Shown: in pieces, positions 35,336 through 42,825 of the stretch | How positions within the stretch are numbered: position 1 is the stretch's first letter | Layout of the letters: each line of letters starts with the position of its first letter | Origin: Verrucomicrobiaceae bacterium | GTDB taxonomy: Bacteria > Verrucomicrobiota > Verrucomicrobiia > Verrucomicrobiales > Verrucomicrobiaceae | NCBI GenBank assembly: GCA_016795365.1 | Contig: JAEUHN010000001.1 | Coordinates: 124,001-188,000 of the forward strand | Direction of reading: 5' to 3' | Length of the DNA: 64,000 nt | Position numbers and translations under genes: made by a program | Notes under the pieces: generated by a model | What the model was told of the DNA's origin: nothing | What the model saw: the letters and a program-made list of their open reading frames with translations, nothing else | Database searches by the model: none

Positions 35336-36298
35336 ATGTCCTACTACGCCAACATCATTGAAACCGTCGGCCACACACCATTGGTGAAACTCAACCGCAT
35401 CGCTGCCGGACTGTCGGCGACCATCGCGATTAAGGGCGAATTTAAGAACCCACTCGGCAGTGTGAAGGATCGCATCGGTCGCGCGATGATCGAAGCCGCA
35501 GAAGCCTCGGGTCAGCTCAAGCCTGGTGGTTCGATCATTGAGCCAACGTCTGGCAACACAGGCATCGCGCTCGCATTCGTCGCCGCCGCGAAGGGTTACA
35601 AGCTCACGCTCACCATGCCGGAAACGATGAGTCTGGAGCGTCGCACGTTGCTTGCCTTGCTTGGTGCGAACCTCGTGCTCACGCCTGGCGCTCAAGGCAT
35701 GAAGGGAGCCATCGCGAAGGCGGAAGAACTCGCTGCCGCTGATCCCACGGCCTGGGTGCCGCAACAATTTAACAATCCGGCGAATCCCGAAGTGCATCGC
35801 AAGACTACGGCGGAGGAGATTTGGTCCGACACCGAAGGCAAGATCGACATCTTCGTTGCTGCCGTCGGCACCGGCGGCACGATCACGGGCGTGAGTGAAG
35901 TGATCAAGTCGCGCAAGCCCGAGCTGCAATCCATCGCGGTCGAGCCCACGGCATCGCCAGTCATCTCGCAGACTCTGGCTGGTGAACCCATCGTTCCAGG
36001 GCCGCACAAGATCCAAGGCACCGGCGCTGGCTTCGTGCCAAAGAACCTCAACACCACGATTCTCGATGGCGTCATCAAGGTGACGAACGAAGACGCGATC
36101 GCGACTGCGCAACGTCTGGCCACCGAGGAAGGCATTCTCGTTGGCATCTCCACCGGAGCGAACGTGTGGGCTGCTTTGCAAGTCGCCGCCCGTCCTGAGA
36201 ACAAGGGCAAGCTCATCGTCACGATCGGCTGCAGCACTGGCGAACGTTATCTGTCCACCGCGCTCGCCGAGGCGGCACGCGCAAAGGTTTCGTCGTGA
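35336..36298 (+). CDS. cysK: Cysteine synthase A
   Basis: Forms cysteine from O-acetylserine and sulfide with PLP. The PLP Lys44 is in [11 protein letters not shown] and the phosphate and substrate loop is [11 protein letters not shown] near residue 75; the glycine-rich PLP-phosphate loop VGTGGTITG is also present. Length of 320 residues and the C-terminal STGERYLST agree with CysK rather than cystathionine beta-synthase. It is the last sulfur gene of the run, downstream of the uptake components. Confidence 0.97.
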   Translation: MSYYANIIETVGHTPLVKLNRIAAGLSATIAIKGEFKNPLGSVKDRIGRAMIEAAEASGQLKPGGSIIEPTSGNTGIALAFVAAAKGYKLTLTMPETMSLERRTLLALLGANLVLTPGAQGMKGAIAKAEELAAADPTAWVPQQFNNPANPEVHRKTTAEEIWSDTEGKIDIFVAAVGTGGTITGVSEVIKSRKPELQSIAVEPTASPVISQTLAGEPIVPGPHKIQGTGAGFVPKNLNTTILDGVIKVTNEDAIATAQRLATEEGILVGISTGANVWAALQVAARPENKGKLIVTIGCSTGERYLSTALAEAARAKVSS

Positions 36299-36328
36299 GC
36301 CTGGGTTGAAACTTGTTCATCGCAAGCC

Positions 36329-37111
36329 ATGATCCGCGCCCCTGTGAGCATTGCCCAAAGCTGGTTGTCCTTTGAAGGTCACTTCGCGCAGCGTCCTTTC
36401 CGACGCGGCGCGGAGTTGATCGTGCCCACGGACGATGCGCAGGGCATTTACATGCAGAAGGTCGTGTCGCGTCCCTCGAAGCGTGGGCAGGGCTACAAGT
36501 TCGGCATCTTCGCCGGACTTCATGGTGATGAAGAAGCGGGTGTGCTCGCGGTGCAGGAACTCATCCGCTGGGCGAACACGCATCCGCAGGAACTTGCCGA
36601 CTTCGAGCTGAATCTTTACCCCGTGTGCAATCCCACGGGCTGCGACCAAAAGACGCGCCACAGCAGTGCGGGGCTCGACTTGAATCGCGAGTTCTGGACC
36701 GGCTCCACCGAGCCCGAGGTGATCTACCTGGAGAGCGAACTGCGTCGCGAGCAGTTCCACGGCATCGTGCAACTGCATAGCGATGACACCAGCCACGGCG
36801 TCTATGGCTTTGTGCGAGGCAGCTTGCTCAGCGAGGAGTTGCTGAAGCCTGCGCTTGCACGCTCTGCTGAGTTCCTGCCCTTCAACTACAATGCCATCAT
36901 TGATGGCTTCGAGGCCGACAACGGCATCATTCGCGAGTGCTACGAAGGCATTCTCAGCGCGCCGCCGGAGCAACGTCCGCGACCGCTGGAGATCGTCTTT
37001 GAAACACCTGCGCTCGCTCCGCTCGATCAGCAAGTCACCGCCACTATCGAAGCGGTGAAGACCATCCTCGCCGAGTATCGCACACTGCAAGCCTACGCGG
37101 CGGACCTTTGA
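36329..37111 (+). CDS. Succinylglutamate desuccinylase/aspartoacylase family hydrolase
   Basis: 260 residues of the AstE/AspA branch of M14-type zinc hydrolases. The zinc site begins with IFAGLHGDEEAGVLAV (His and Glu), continues with GLDLNREFW and a later QLHSDDTSHGVYGF. The family removes acyl groups from amino acids or acts as carboxypeptidase on peptides. The gene starts 30 bases after cysK and might be co-transcribed, though a sulfur role is not evident. Exact substrate unknown. Confidence 0.82.
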   Translation: MIRAPVSIAQSWLSFEGHFAQRPFRRGAELIVPTDDAQGIYMQKVVSRPSKRGQGYKFGIFAGLHGDEEAGVLAVQELIRWANTHPQELADFELNLYPVCNPTGCDQKTRHSSAGLDLNREFWTGSTEPEVIYLESELRREQFHGIVQLHSDDTSHGVYGFVRGSLLSEELLKPALARSAEFLPFNYNAIIDGFEADNGIIRECYEGILSAPPEQRPRPLEIVFETPALAPLDQQVTATIEAVKTILAEYRTLQAYAADL

Positions 37112-37383
37112 TTTCATGGTTTCCATGCACGTCACTTGTCACAGCCATTCAGCTCATCGCGCATCATTCAGGCACGCGATGTGTTGCTGTTGAGTGACGC
37201 ACTGAGTTGAGAGCCTCTCTGCTTTCGCAGGCCGCGACGACAACGAAGCGAGCGGTCTGAGTCCCCGATCCGATCACGGAAGGACTGCTTCGCCCCCATG
37301 CCTCAGGGCCGCGCATCGCGATGACGACTGCCGCTCTCAAACCCTCACCGCGTGCCTTCGTGCCCGCACGGAAACCCCTCGTC

Positions 37384-39972
37384 ATGAAACCTGCCAACTA
37401 CCTCATTCTTCACTTTCTGCTCATCGTCTTCACCCTTCTCGCTCTTCAAATCGCCAGCGCTCAAACCAACGGCACATGGACCAATGCGACATCGACCTCC
37501 GCCTGGAGCACCACCTCGAACTGGTCGGGCGGCATCATTGCGAATGGTGCGGATGCCATCGCGGACTTCAGCACGCTCGACATTGCAGCGAACCGCACGG
37601 TGAACCTGGGCGCTAGTCGCACCATCGGATCGCTCGTCTTTGGCGACGCCGTCACTTCATCGAACACCTGGACGCTGGCCAATGGCACAGGAGGCCCATG
37701 GACGCTGACGCTGCAAACGACGAGCACCACGCCGGTCATCCAGGTAGTCAATCAAACGGCCACGATCTCCGCGCTGCTCGGTGGCACGCAGGGCTTCATC
37801 AAGACCGGTGCCGGCACGCTCACGCTGAGCAACGCAGGCAACACCTTGTCCGGCGGCATCACGCTGAACGCAGGTGCGCTGAACTTCGCCAGCGGAGCGT
37901 TGGGCGGCATTTTGATCACCATCAATGCCAGCGCCTCGCTGGGTTGGAGCGCGGGCAATACGCAGGACATTTCCTCCCAGCTCAAGATCGAAGACGGCGT
38001 GACGGCCACTCTCGCCACCGGAGCCAACAATGTCACTGCGGCTTCGACGATCCAGACCGGCACCAATGGCAATGCCTCCGTCACGAAGACTGGCGCAGGC
38101 ACGCTTACCTTCACCGCTGTGCAGAGCTACACTGGCACCACGCGCGTTAGTGGTGGTCGTGTGGTGCTGGCCGGTGGCAACGATAGGCTGGCCACCACGA
38201 GTTCGCTCACGCTCGGTCAAGCCGCTGCGAGCGGCGTGCTGCAACTCGGTGATGCCTCAGCCGCTGTGAGTCAGACCTTTGATTCGATCGCCATCGCAGG
38301 CACGGGGACGGCGAATGCGATCGTGGGTGGCAATGCGAGCAACTCGGTGCTCACGGTGAACAACAGCGCTGCGGTCGCTTATGCGGGGTTGCTTGGTGGT
38401 GCAGGGACGAACGAGAACAACCTCGCGCTGACGAAGTCCGGCGCAGGCGCACTGACGTTGAGCAACGCGGGCAACACGTTCGTCGGTGACGTGCTGATCA
38501 GCGGAGGCACGCTTGCGATCACGAAGTCCACGGCGCTTGGCAGCACGGCCAAGACGATCAGCATCACTGGCACGAGCAACGCACCAACGCTGAAGCTCGA
38601 TGGCACGTCCGGCGACCTCAGCCTGCCTGCGGCGCTGAGTTTGATCACCAGCAATGACAACACGAACAATCCGGCCATTCTTAGCAGCGTTGGGAACAAC
38701 GTCATCGCAGGCAGCATCGCGCCCACGACAGGTGGCTTCGGCGGTGGCAACACGCGCATTAAAGTCACCGCTGGATCACTGGCACTCACAGGCAACATCA
38801 GCCCTCACGCGACTGCCAGCGGACCAGTGACGCTCATCCTTGATTCCGCCGTCGGCACCACGGGCAGTGCGAGTGGCATTCTCAGCGACAATGGTGCGAC
38901 CACACTCGCCATCACCAAGGCGACTGGTGGCAATTGGTCGCTGACCGGCACAAACACTTACACGGGTGCGACCACGATCAATGCGGGCACCCTGCAAGTA
39001 ACGACCATCGCTGCGAACGGCACCGCGCAGCCCCTGGGCACTGCGTCGTCGGCCCTCTTGATTGGCACCAATACCACCATCGGCACGCTCGACTACACGG
39101 GCAGCAGCAACGCCACGCTTACACGCGGCATCACGGTGAATGGCAATGCCGGAGCGATTCTCAAGAACAGCGGCGGAGCCACGCTCACGCTCAGTGCCAC
39201 GCAGGCACGCGGTGCGCGCGGCCTCACCTACACCGGCGGTGACTTCATCGTCAGCGGTCGTATCACCGGCACCGCCAGCACGAATCCGCTGGTGATTGAT
39301 GCCGCCACCGTGCGCCTAATGCACAACAACAACAGCTACCTCAGCTCCACCGTGGTGCAGAACGGCAGCACGCTCGTCGCTTCCAACACCACCGCAACCA
39401 GCTCAGCCACTGGCACAGGCAGTGTCTCCATCGACACCAAGAGCACACTCGCTGGCACTGGCTACATCAACTCCGGCACCGACAACACGATCACCATCAA
39501 TGGCGCGCTCGTGGTCGGTGATCCCGGTGCCACGTCGGCCGCGAATCTCGATCTCACCACGTCTGGCACTGGTAGCACCATCCTTGGCTCAACGAGCATC
39601 CTTTACTTAGATGTCTTTAGCGGTGCCGGGCTAGGCGATAACTCTGCCAACGCCAGCGCGGCGGACCAACTTCGTCTCTTCGGTGCGTTAGAGATTGCCT
39701 CCGATGCCACGCTGAAACTCACGAATCCGAATCATCTCTCGAACTGGGCCGATAGTGATGTCTTCAAGCTCTTCGACTGGACAGGCCTGACCTCCAGCAC
39801 TGGCAGCTTCAACGTGGACTACTCCGACCTCAATCTGCCCAGTGGCTACAGCTTGAACACCAGCAGTCTCTACTCGCTAGGCACCGTTGCCATTGTCGTG
39901 CCTGAACCGGGGCGCGCGATGCTCACACAGATCGGAGTTCTGGCACTGCTCTTGCGAAGACGTCGTGACTGA
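37384..39972 (+). CDS. PEP-CTERM surface protein with autotransporter-type beta-strand repeats
   Basis: 862 residues from the ATG at 37384; an earlier codon at 37321 would put a basic stretch before the signal peptide (NYLILHFLLIVFTLLALQ). The body is Gly/Ala/Thr/Ser-rich with repeated autotransporter-associated strands such as GAGTLTLSNAGNTLSGGITL, GAGALTLSNAGNTFVGDVLI and NTYTGATTINAGTLQV, predicted to form a long beta-helix. The C-terminus is a PEP-CTERM sorting signal: VPEPG, a hydrophobic segment and RRRRD. It would be sorted to the envelope by an exosortase system encoded elsewhere. A role in adhesion or matrix is inferred. Confidence 0.92.
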   Translation: MKPANYLILHFLLIVFTLLALQIASAQTNGTWTNATSTSAWSTTSNWSGGIIANGADAIADFSTLDIAANRTVNLGASRTIGSLVFGDAVTSSNTWTLANGTGGPWTLTLQTTSTTPVIQVVNQTATISALLGGTQGFIKTGAGTLTLSNAGNTLSGGITLNAGALNFASGALGGILITINASASLGWSAGNTQDISSQLKIEDGVTATLATGANNVTAASTIQTGTNGNASVTKTGAGTLTFTAVQSYTGTTRVSGGRVVLAGGNDRLATTSSLTLGQAAASGVLQLGDASAAVSQTFDSIAIAGTGTANAIVGGNASNSVLTVNNSAAVAYAGLLGGAGTNENNLALTKSGAGALTLSNAGNTFVGDVLISGGTLAITKSTALGSTAKTISITGTSNAPTLKLDGTSGDLSLPAALSLITSNDNTNNPAILSSVGNNVIAGSIAPTTGGFGGGNTRIKVTAGSLALTGNISPHATASGPVTLILDSAVGTTGSASGILSDNGATTLAITKATGGNWSLTGTNTYTGATTINAGTLQVTTIAANGTAQPLGTASSALLIGTNTTIGTLDYTGSSNATLTRGITVNGNAGAILKNSGGATLTLSATQARGARGLTYTGGDFIVSGRITGTASTNPLVIDAATVRLMHNNNSYLSSTVVQNGSTLVASNTTATSSATGTGSVSIDTKSTLAGTGYINSGTDNTITINGALVVGDPGATSAANLDLTTSGTGSTILGSTSILYLDVFSGAGLGDNSANASAADQLRLFGALEIASDATLKLTNPNHLSNWADSDVFKLFDWTGLTSSTGSFNVDYSDLNLPSGYSLNTSSLYSLGTVAIVVPEPGRAMLTQIGVLALLLRRRRD

Positions 39973-40005
39973 AGGATCGCGCTCTGCACCTCTGCTCTCT
40001 CAACC

Positions 40006-40983
40006 ATGCTCATCGTCTTGTTCCTCACCTGCGCTGCCGTGCTCGGCATGTCGTTCGTTTGCTCTTTGTCTGAAGCTGTATTGCTAAGCCTCAATCCACT
40101 CGCGCTGAAGGTGCAGGAGAAGCAGCTAGGCAAGACCAGCGCTGCGGCACGATGGCTGGCGATGAAGAACCACATCGAGCAACCGGTGTCTGCGATCCTC
40201 GTCTTCAACACCCTGGCCAACACGGGTCTCGCGACGTTTGCAGGGGCCTTGTTCTCTGATGTGGTTGGCGACCAATGGCTCTGGCTCTTCTCCGCCGTCA
40301 TGTGCGTGGCCGTTCTCTTTGCGGGTGAACTCGCACCGAAGATTCTCGGCGTGCATCATGCCGAACGACTCGCGCCGCGCATCATCGGTCCGCTCACCGT
40401 CATGGTTCGTGTTTGCTACCCGGTGATCCTATTGATTGAGAAGTTCGGCCAGCGCCTCAAGTCTTCCACCAGCGGCGACAAGTCGAAGAGTGACCAGATC
40501 ATGGACATCATCACGCTCGTGCAGTCCGCGCGTGCCGAGCAGCTCCTGCATAATCACGAAGAGATCATCATGATCCACGCCGCCACCCTCGGCGCGCGTC
40601 GTATCAAGACCGCGATGGTTCCCCGTGAAGCCGTGAAGGTCTTCGATCAACGCAAGACACTGCAAGCGAACGTGGAGGCTCTAGGCCCGAAGTTACATCG
40701 CAGCTACCCCGTCAGCAGCGACGGAACGCTGGAGCATATCACCGGCTACATCCGCGTGCGCGAACTCTTCGTGCAGAACCTCGCCGACCCCGCGAGCGCC
40801 GACTGGCGGCAACTCATCCGCCCAGTGCTGCACATTGATGAAAAGGCCTCGCTCACCCAACTCCTCACCCTCTACCTTCAGAAGCAAGAAATCGCCGCCC
40901 TCGTGGACAACCAAGGCAGCCTCATCACCGGCTGGATCACCATGGACGATGTGATGAAGGTGCTGATGGGCGCACGGGTGTGA
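40006..40983 (+). CDS. CNNM/CorC-type membrane protein with CBS pair
   Basis: 325 residues. The N-terminal DUF21 (CNNM) domain has four hydrophobic segments (about 3-25, 60-82, 90-108, 125-145) including NTLANTGLATFAGALF and FAGELAPKILGVHHAERL. A CBS domain pair occupies about 195-322 (TAMVPREAVKVF, ITGWITMDDVMKVL). Relatives move or sense magnesium and other divalent metals. The usual C-terminal CorC/HlyC domain is missing, as in many short bacterial forms. A strong bidirectional terminator follows. A decayed copy of the last 50 bases occurs at 45221-45269. Confidence 0.9.
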   Translation: MLIVLFLTCAAVLGMSFVCSLSEAVLLSLNPLALKVQEKQLGKTSAAARWLAMKNHIEQPVSAILVFNTLANTGLATFAGALFSDVVGDQWLWLFSAVMCVAVLFAGELAPKILGVHHAERLAPRIIGPLTVMVRVCYPVILLIEKFGQRLKSSTSGDKSKSDQIMDIITLVQSARAEQLLHNHEEIIMIHAATLGARRIKTAMVPREAVKVFDQRKTLQANVEALGPKLHRSYPVSSDGTLEHITGYIRVRELFVQNLADPASADWRQLIRPVLHIDEKASLTQLLTLYLQKQEIAALVDNQGSLITGWITMDDVMKVLMGARV

Positions 40984-40988
40984 CGACA

Positions 40989-41028
40989 ACAAAAAGCCCG
41001 GCTCCGTCGCTGGAGCCGGGCTTTGTTG
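40989..41028. terminator. Bidirectional intrinsic terminator
   Basis: A 13-bp perfect stem AAAGCCCGGCTCC (40993-41005) pairs with 41012-41024 around the loop gtcgct, and the CAACAAA/TTTGTTG flanks extend it with a bulge. A/T tracts on both sides make it work in both directions, suiting the convergent genes ending at 40983 and 41040. Confidence 0.9.
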
Positions 41029-41039
41029 ATGAGCTGCGA

Positions 41040-41228
41040 CTAGTGCACGTGGGCTTCGCCAGCAGCGCTAGGCTTGTCACAGCATGAGGCTTTGGCCTTC
41101 GTCGCGCAGCAGCTCTTTTCGGGAGCAGCAGACTTGCAGCAATCCTTCTTGGCGGTGGCGGTCTCACACGAGGTGAGGACGGTAGCGGTAGCTATGGCGA
41201 CGGCGAGGGTAGTGATCAGTGTTTTCAT
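41040..41228 (-). CDS. Small cysteine-rich lipoprotein
   Basis: 62 residues from the ATG at 41228. A lipoprotein signal ends in LTSC (residue 21). The short mature part carries three CC pairs (KDCCKS, KSCCAT, ASCCDK) and ends in AHVH, a composition suited to metal binding. It lies 125 bases downstream of the ECF sigma gene on the same strand and close to copper-type genes, so an envelope metal-buffering role is a reasonable inference. No named family recognised. Confidence 0.75.
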   Translation of the reverse strand: MKTLITTLAVAIATATVLTSCETATAKKDCCKSAAPEKSCCATKAKASCCDKPSAAGEAHVH

Positions 41229-41353
41229 GAGTTCGGTAGTTTGATGTTTGAGTTTGGATTCGAAGAGCATCGGCCCTTCATCAACGCAAAACACCGCAGG
41301 CGCTATGGTCCCTTGAGCTTCGCAACCGAAGCGCGATGGCGCGCAATTCGTAG

Positions 41354-41923
41354 TCAGTGAGGCTCGCTGGCGAGTGCGGCCTTCAGCATCTGCCGTGCGC
41401 GGTAGATGCGCGTCTCGACCGCCTTCGTTGTGCAGCCGAGTGAGTTGGCAATCTCGACCTGGCTCATATCCTCGTAAGTGAATAGCAGCATGGCTTCGCG
41501 AAGATCATCGGGCAGGGCGGCGAGGGCGCGCTCCACGCGAGCAAGTTGCTCGCGATGATCGGCAGACTCGTCCGGCGATGACGAGGGCTCGCGCAGTTCG
41601 CTGACGAATGACTGTTCGTCTTCGATGGACACGGCAGGATGGCGTTTGCGCCAGCGGGCGTGGTTGCGTGCGAGGTTCGCAGCAATGCGGAACAGGTAGG
41701 TCGCAAACGGTGCCGTGGGCTGATAGCGATCGCGGCTCTGGTAGAGGCGAACGAAGGTTTCCTGCGCGAGGTCGAGAGCGGCCTCGTGGTTGCCCGTCAT
41801 GCGATAGAGAAACGCCGCGAGCCGGTCGCGCCAGCGGTGGATGAGGTCGTTCAGCGCAAGGTCATCGCCCTCGGTGAGCCGCTTCATGCACTGTGCATCG
41901 GCATCTGGAGGTGCGTCGCTCAT
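41354..41923 (-). CDS. ECF RNA polymerase sigma factor (CnrH-like position)
   Basis: 189 residues with sigma region 2 (LNDLIHRWRDRLAAFLYRMT, DLAQETFVRLYQSRDRY) and region 4 (ALPDDLREAMLLFTYEDMSQ, EIANSLGCTTKAVETRIYRA). Its ATG overlaps the stop of the sensor gene by four bases. The gene order anti-sigma, periplasmic sensor, sigma matches cnrY-cnrX-cnrH of Cupriavidus, where nickel or cobalt binding by CnrX frees CnrH. Here the divergent multicopper oxidase points to copper as the signal. Sigma identity is firm; the CnrH parallel is inferred from order and partners. Confidence 0.95.
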   Translation of the reverse strand: MSDAPPDADAQCMKRLTEGDDLALNDLIHRWRDRLAAFLYRMTGNHEAALDLAQETFVRLYQSRDRYQPTAPFATYLFRIAANLARNHARWRKRHPAVSIEDEQSFVSELREPSSSPDESADHREQLARVERALAALPDDLREAMLLFTYEDMSQVEIANSLGCTTKAVETRIYRARQMLKAALASEPH

Positions 41924-42399
41924 CGGTGCGCAACAGGGGCTTCGCAGCAGTTCACGCCGAGCGTGCTGGGGATCATGAGATCGAGGTAGCGCTTCGCTTG
42001 ATCAGGCTTGAGCAGCGCGGCAGTTTCATAGACATGCTGCAGGAGTGCGGCGCGACATTCACCCGTGAGCTTCGCGTGCGCAGTGATGGATTCGGCGAGC
42101 GCAGGATCGACCTGCAATTGCTTCCGGCTGAGGGCGAGCACGCTTTGATTTGCCTCATGCACACGCTGGCAGAGGGCTTCGCACTTGGGCAGGTAGGCGA
42201 GGTGTAGTTGCTTCACGCGAGCGAACTGCTCATCGTCGAGCGCGAGCCACGTCTTGAGCCATTGCAGCTCGGGCAGGCGGCTGGCGTGATCGGTCGGCAT
42301 GGCCGCCTCACGCGAATGCGACAGCATTGAGCGTGTGCAGACAAACATCGAAGCGCCGAGCGCGAGCGCACCGAGGAGGATGAGCAGTCCTTTCTTCAT
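41920..42399 (-). CDS. Periplasmic metal-sensor-like protein (CnrX/Metal_resist type)
   Basis: 159 residues with one N-terminal membrane segment (about 4-24) and a helical periplasmic domain. The segment WLALDDEQFARVKQLHLAYL followed by PKCEALCQRVHEAN has the Metal_resist/ZraP/CnrX look (a helical hairpin with His and Cys). A further Cys lies in TGECRAALLQHVYE and a CC pair sits near the C-terminus (GVNCCEAP). It overlaps the anti-sigma and the sigma genes by four bases each. By analogy with CnrX it would sense periplasmic metal and pass the signal to the membrane anti-sigma factor. The extra cysteines would suit Cu(I). Confidence 0.8.
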   Translation of the reverse strand: MKKGLLILLGALALGASMFVCTRSMLSHSREAAMPTDHASRLPELQWLKTWLALDDEQFARVKQLHLAYLPKCEALCQRVHEANQSVLALSRKQLQVDPALAESITAHAKLTGECRAALLQHVYETAALLKPDQAKRYLDLMIPSTLGVNCCEAPVAHR

Positions 42400-42719
42400 G
42401 GTGAGGTCGTCGTGACATGACGGAGCAAGGGGTTAACCGCTTGCTGATAGACCAGTGCTGCATCGTCCTTCGCTTCGCGTTCGTGCTGGACCCAGCCAAG
42501 ACCGAGACCGACGGAGGCAAAGAGCAGCAGCGTGGCCAAGGCAGGCGCGGGCCGCGCCAGCGAGGCGAGCAGACGTTGAATGAGTTCACCAAGCAGCGAT
42601 CCCACGGACAGCGTTTGCTCACCCTCGATGCGCGCCCACACCTCGCGCTGGAAGTCGCGTGGCACGGTGATCCGCGCTGGATGCTGGCGCAGGAGTTGAT
42701 GGAGCTCGTGGTCGTTCAT
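42396..42719 (-). CDS. Membrane-anchored anti-sigma-like protein (CnrY position)
   Basis: 107 residues. The N-terminal cytoplasmic part (MNDHELHQLLRQHPARITVP) is a short helical stretch like those of small anti-sigma factors, then one membrane segment at about 58-76 (ALATLLLFASVGLGLGWV) and a periplasmic tail of about 30 residues. Size and topology fit CnrY (about 95 residues, one membrane span). It is the first gene of the three-gene overlapping operon and diverges from the multicopper oxidase gene. No sequence motif proves anti-sigma function; the call rests on topology and gene order. Confidence 0.7.
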   Translation of the reverse strand: MNDHELHQLLRQHPARITVPRDFQREVWARIEGEQTLSVGSLLGELIQRLLASLARPAPALATLLLFASVGLGLGWVQHEREAKDDAALVYQQAVNPLLRHVTTTSP

Positions 42720-42738
42720 GGCTGAAAGGTGGTGTTAC

Positions 42739-42752
42739 CGAGACAAACACCA
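42739..42752 (-). promoter_or_regulatory. 14-mer motif upstream of the anti-sigma operon
   Basis: On the reverse strand this reads TGGTGTTTGTCTCG. It differs at one base from TGGTGTTTGGCTCG at 42810-42823 on the forward strand. It ends 19 bases before the anti-sigma ATG. The divergent pair suggests a common regulator or sigma element for both transcripts. Confidence 0.45.
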
Positions 42753-42809
42753 CACAGAGCGGCATCCCTCGCAATCTTTTGAAAATACTTTGAGGGGTTA
42801 GCCACGCAC

Positions 42810-42823
42810 TGGTGTTTGGCTCG
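42810..42823 (+). promoter_or_regulatory. 14-mer motif upstream of the multicopper oxidase
   Basis: TGGTGTTTGGCTCG ends two bases before the oxidase ATG and is the partner of the reverse-strand motif at 42739-42752. Its closeness to the start codon favours an operator or a transcript-start element over a -35 box. Confidence 0.45.
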
Positions 42824-42825
42824 TC

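Noticed and set aside
33469-35337. A 622-codon reverse frame across the porin and binding-protein genes
   Set aside because: It spans two real genes in antisense and shows no domain; a GC-rich shadow.
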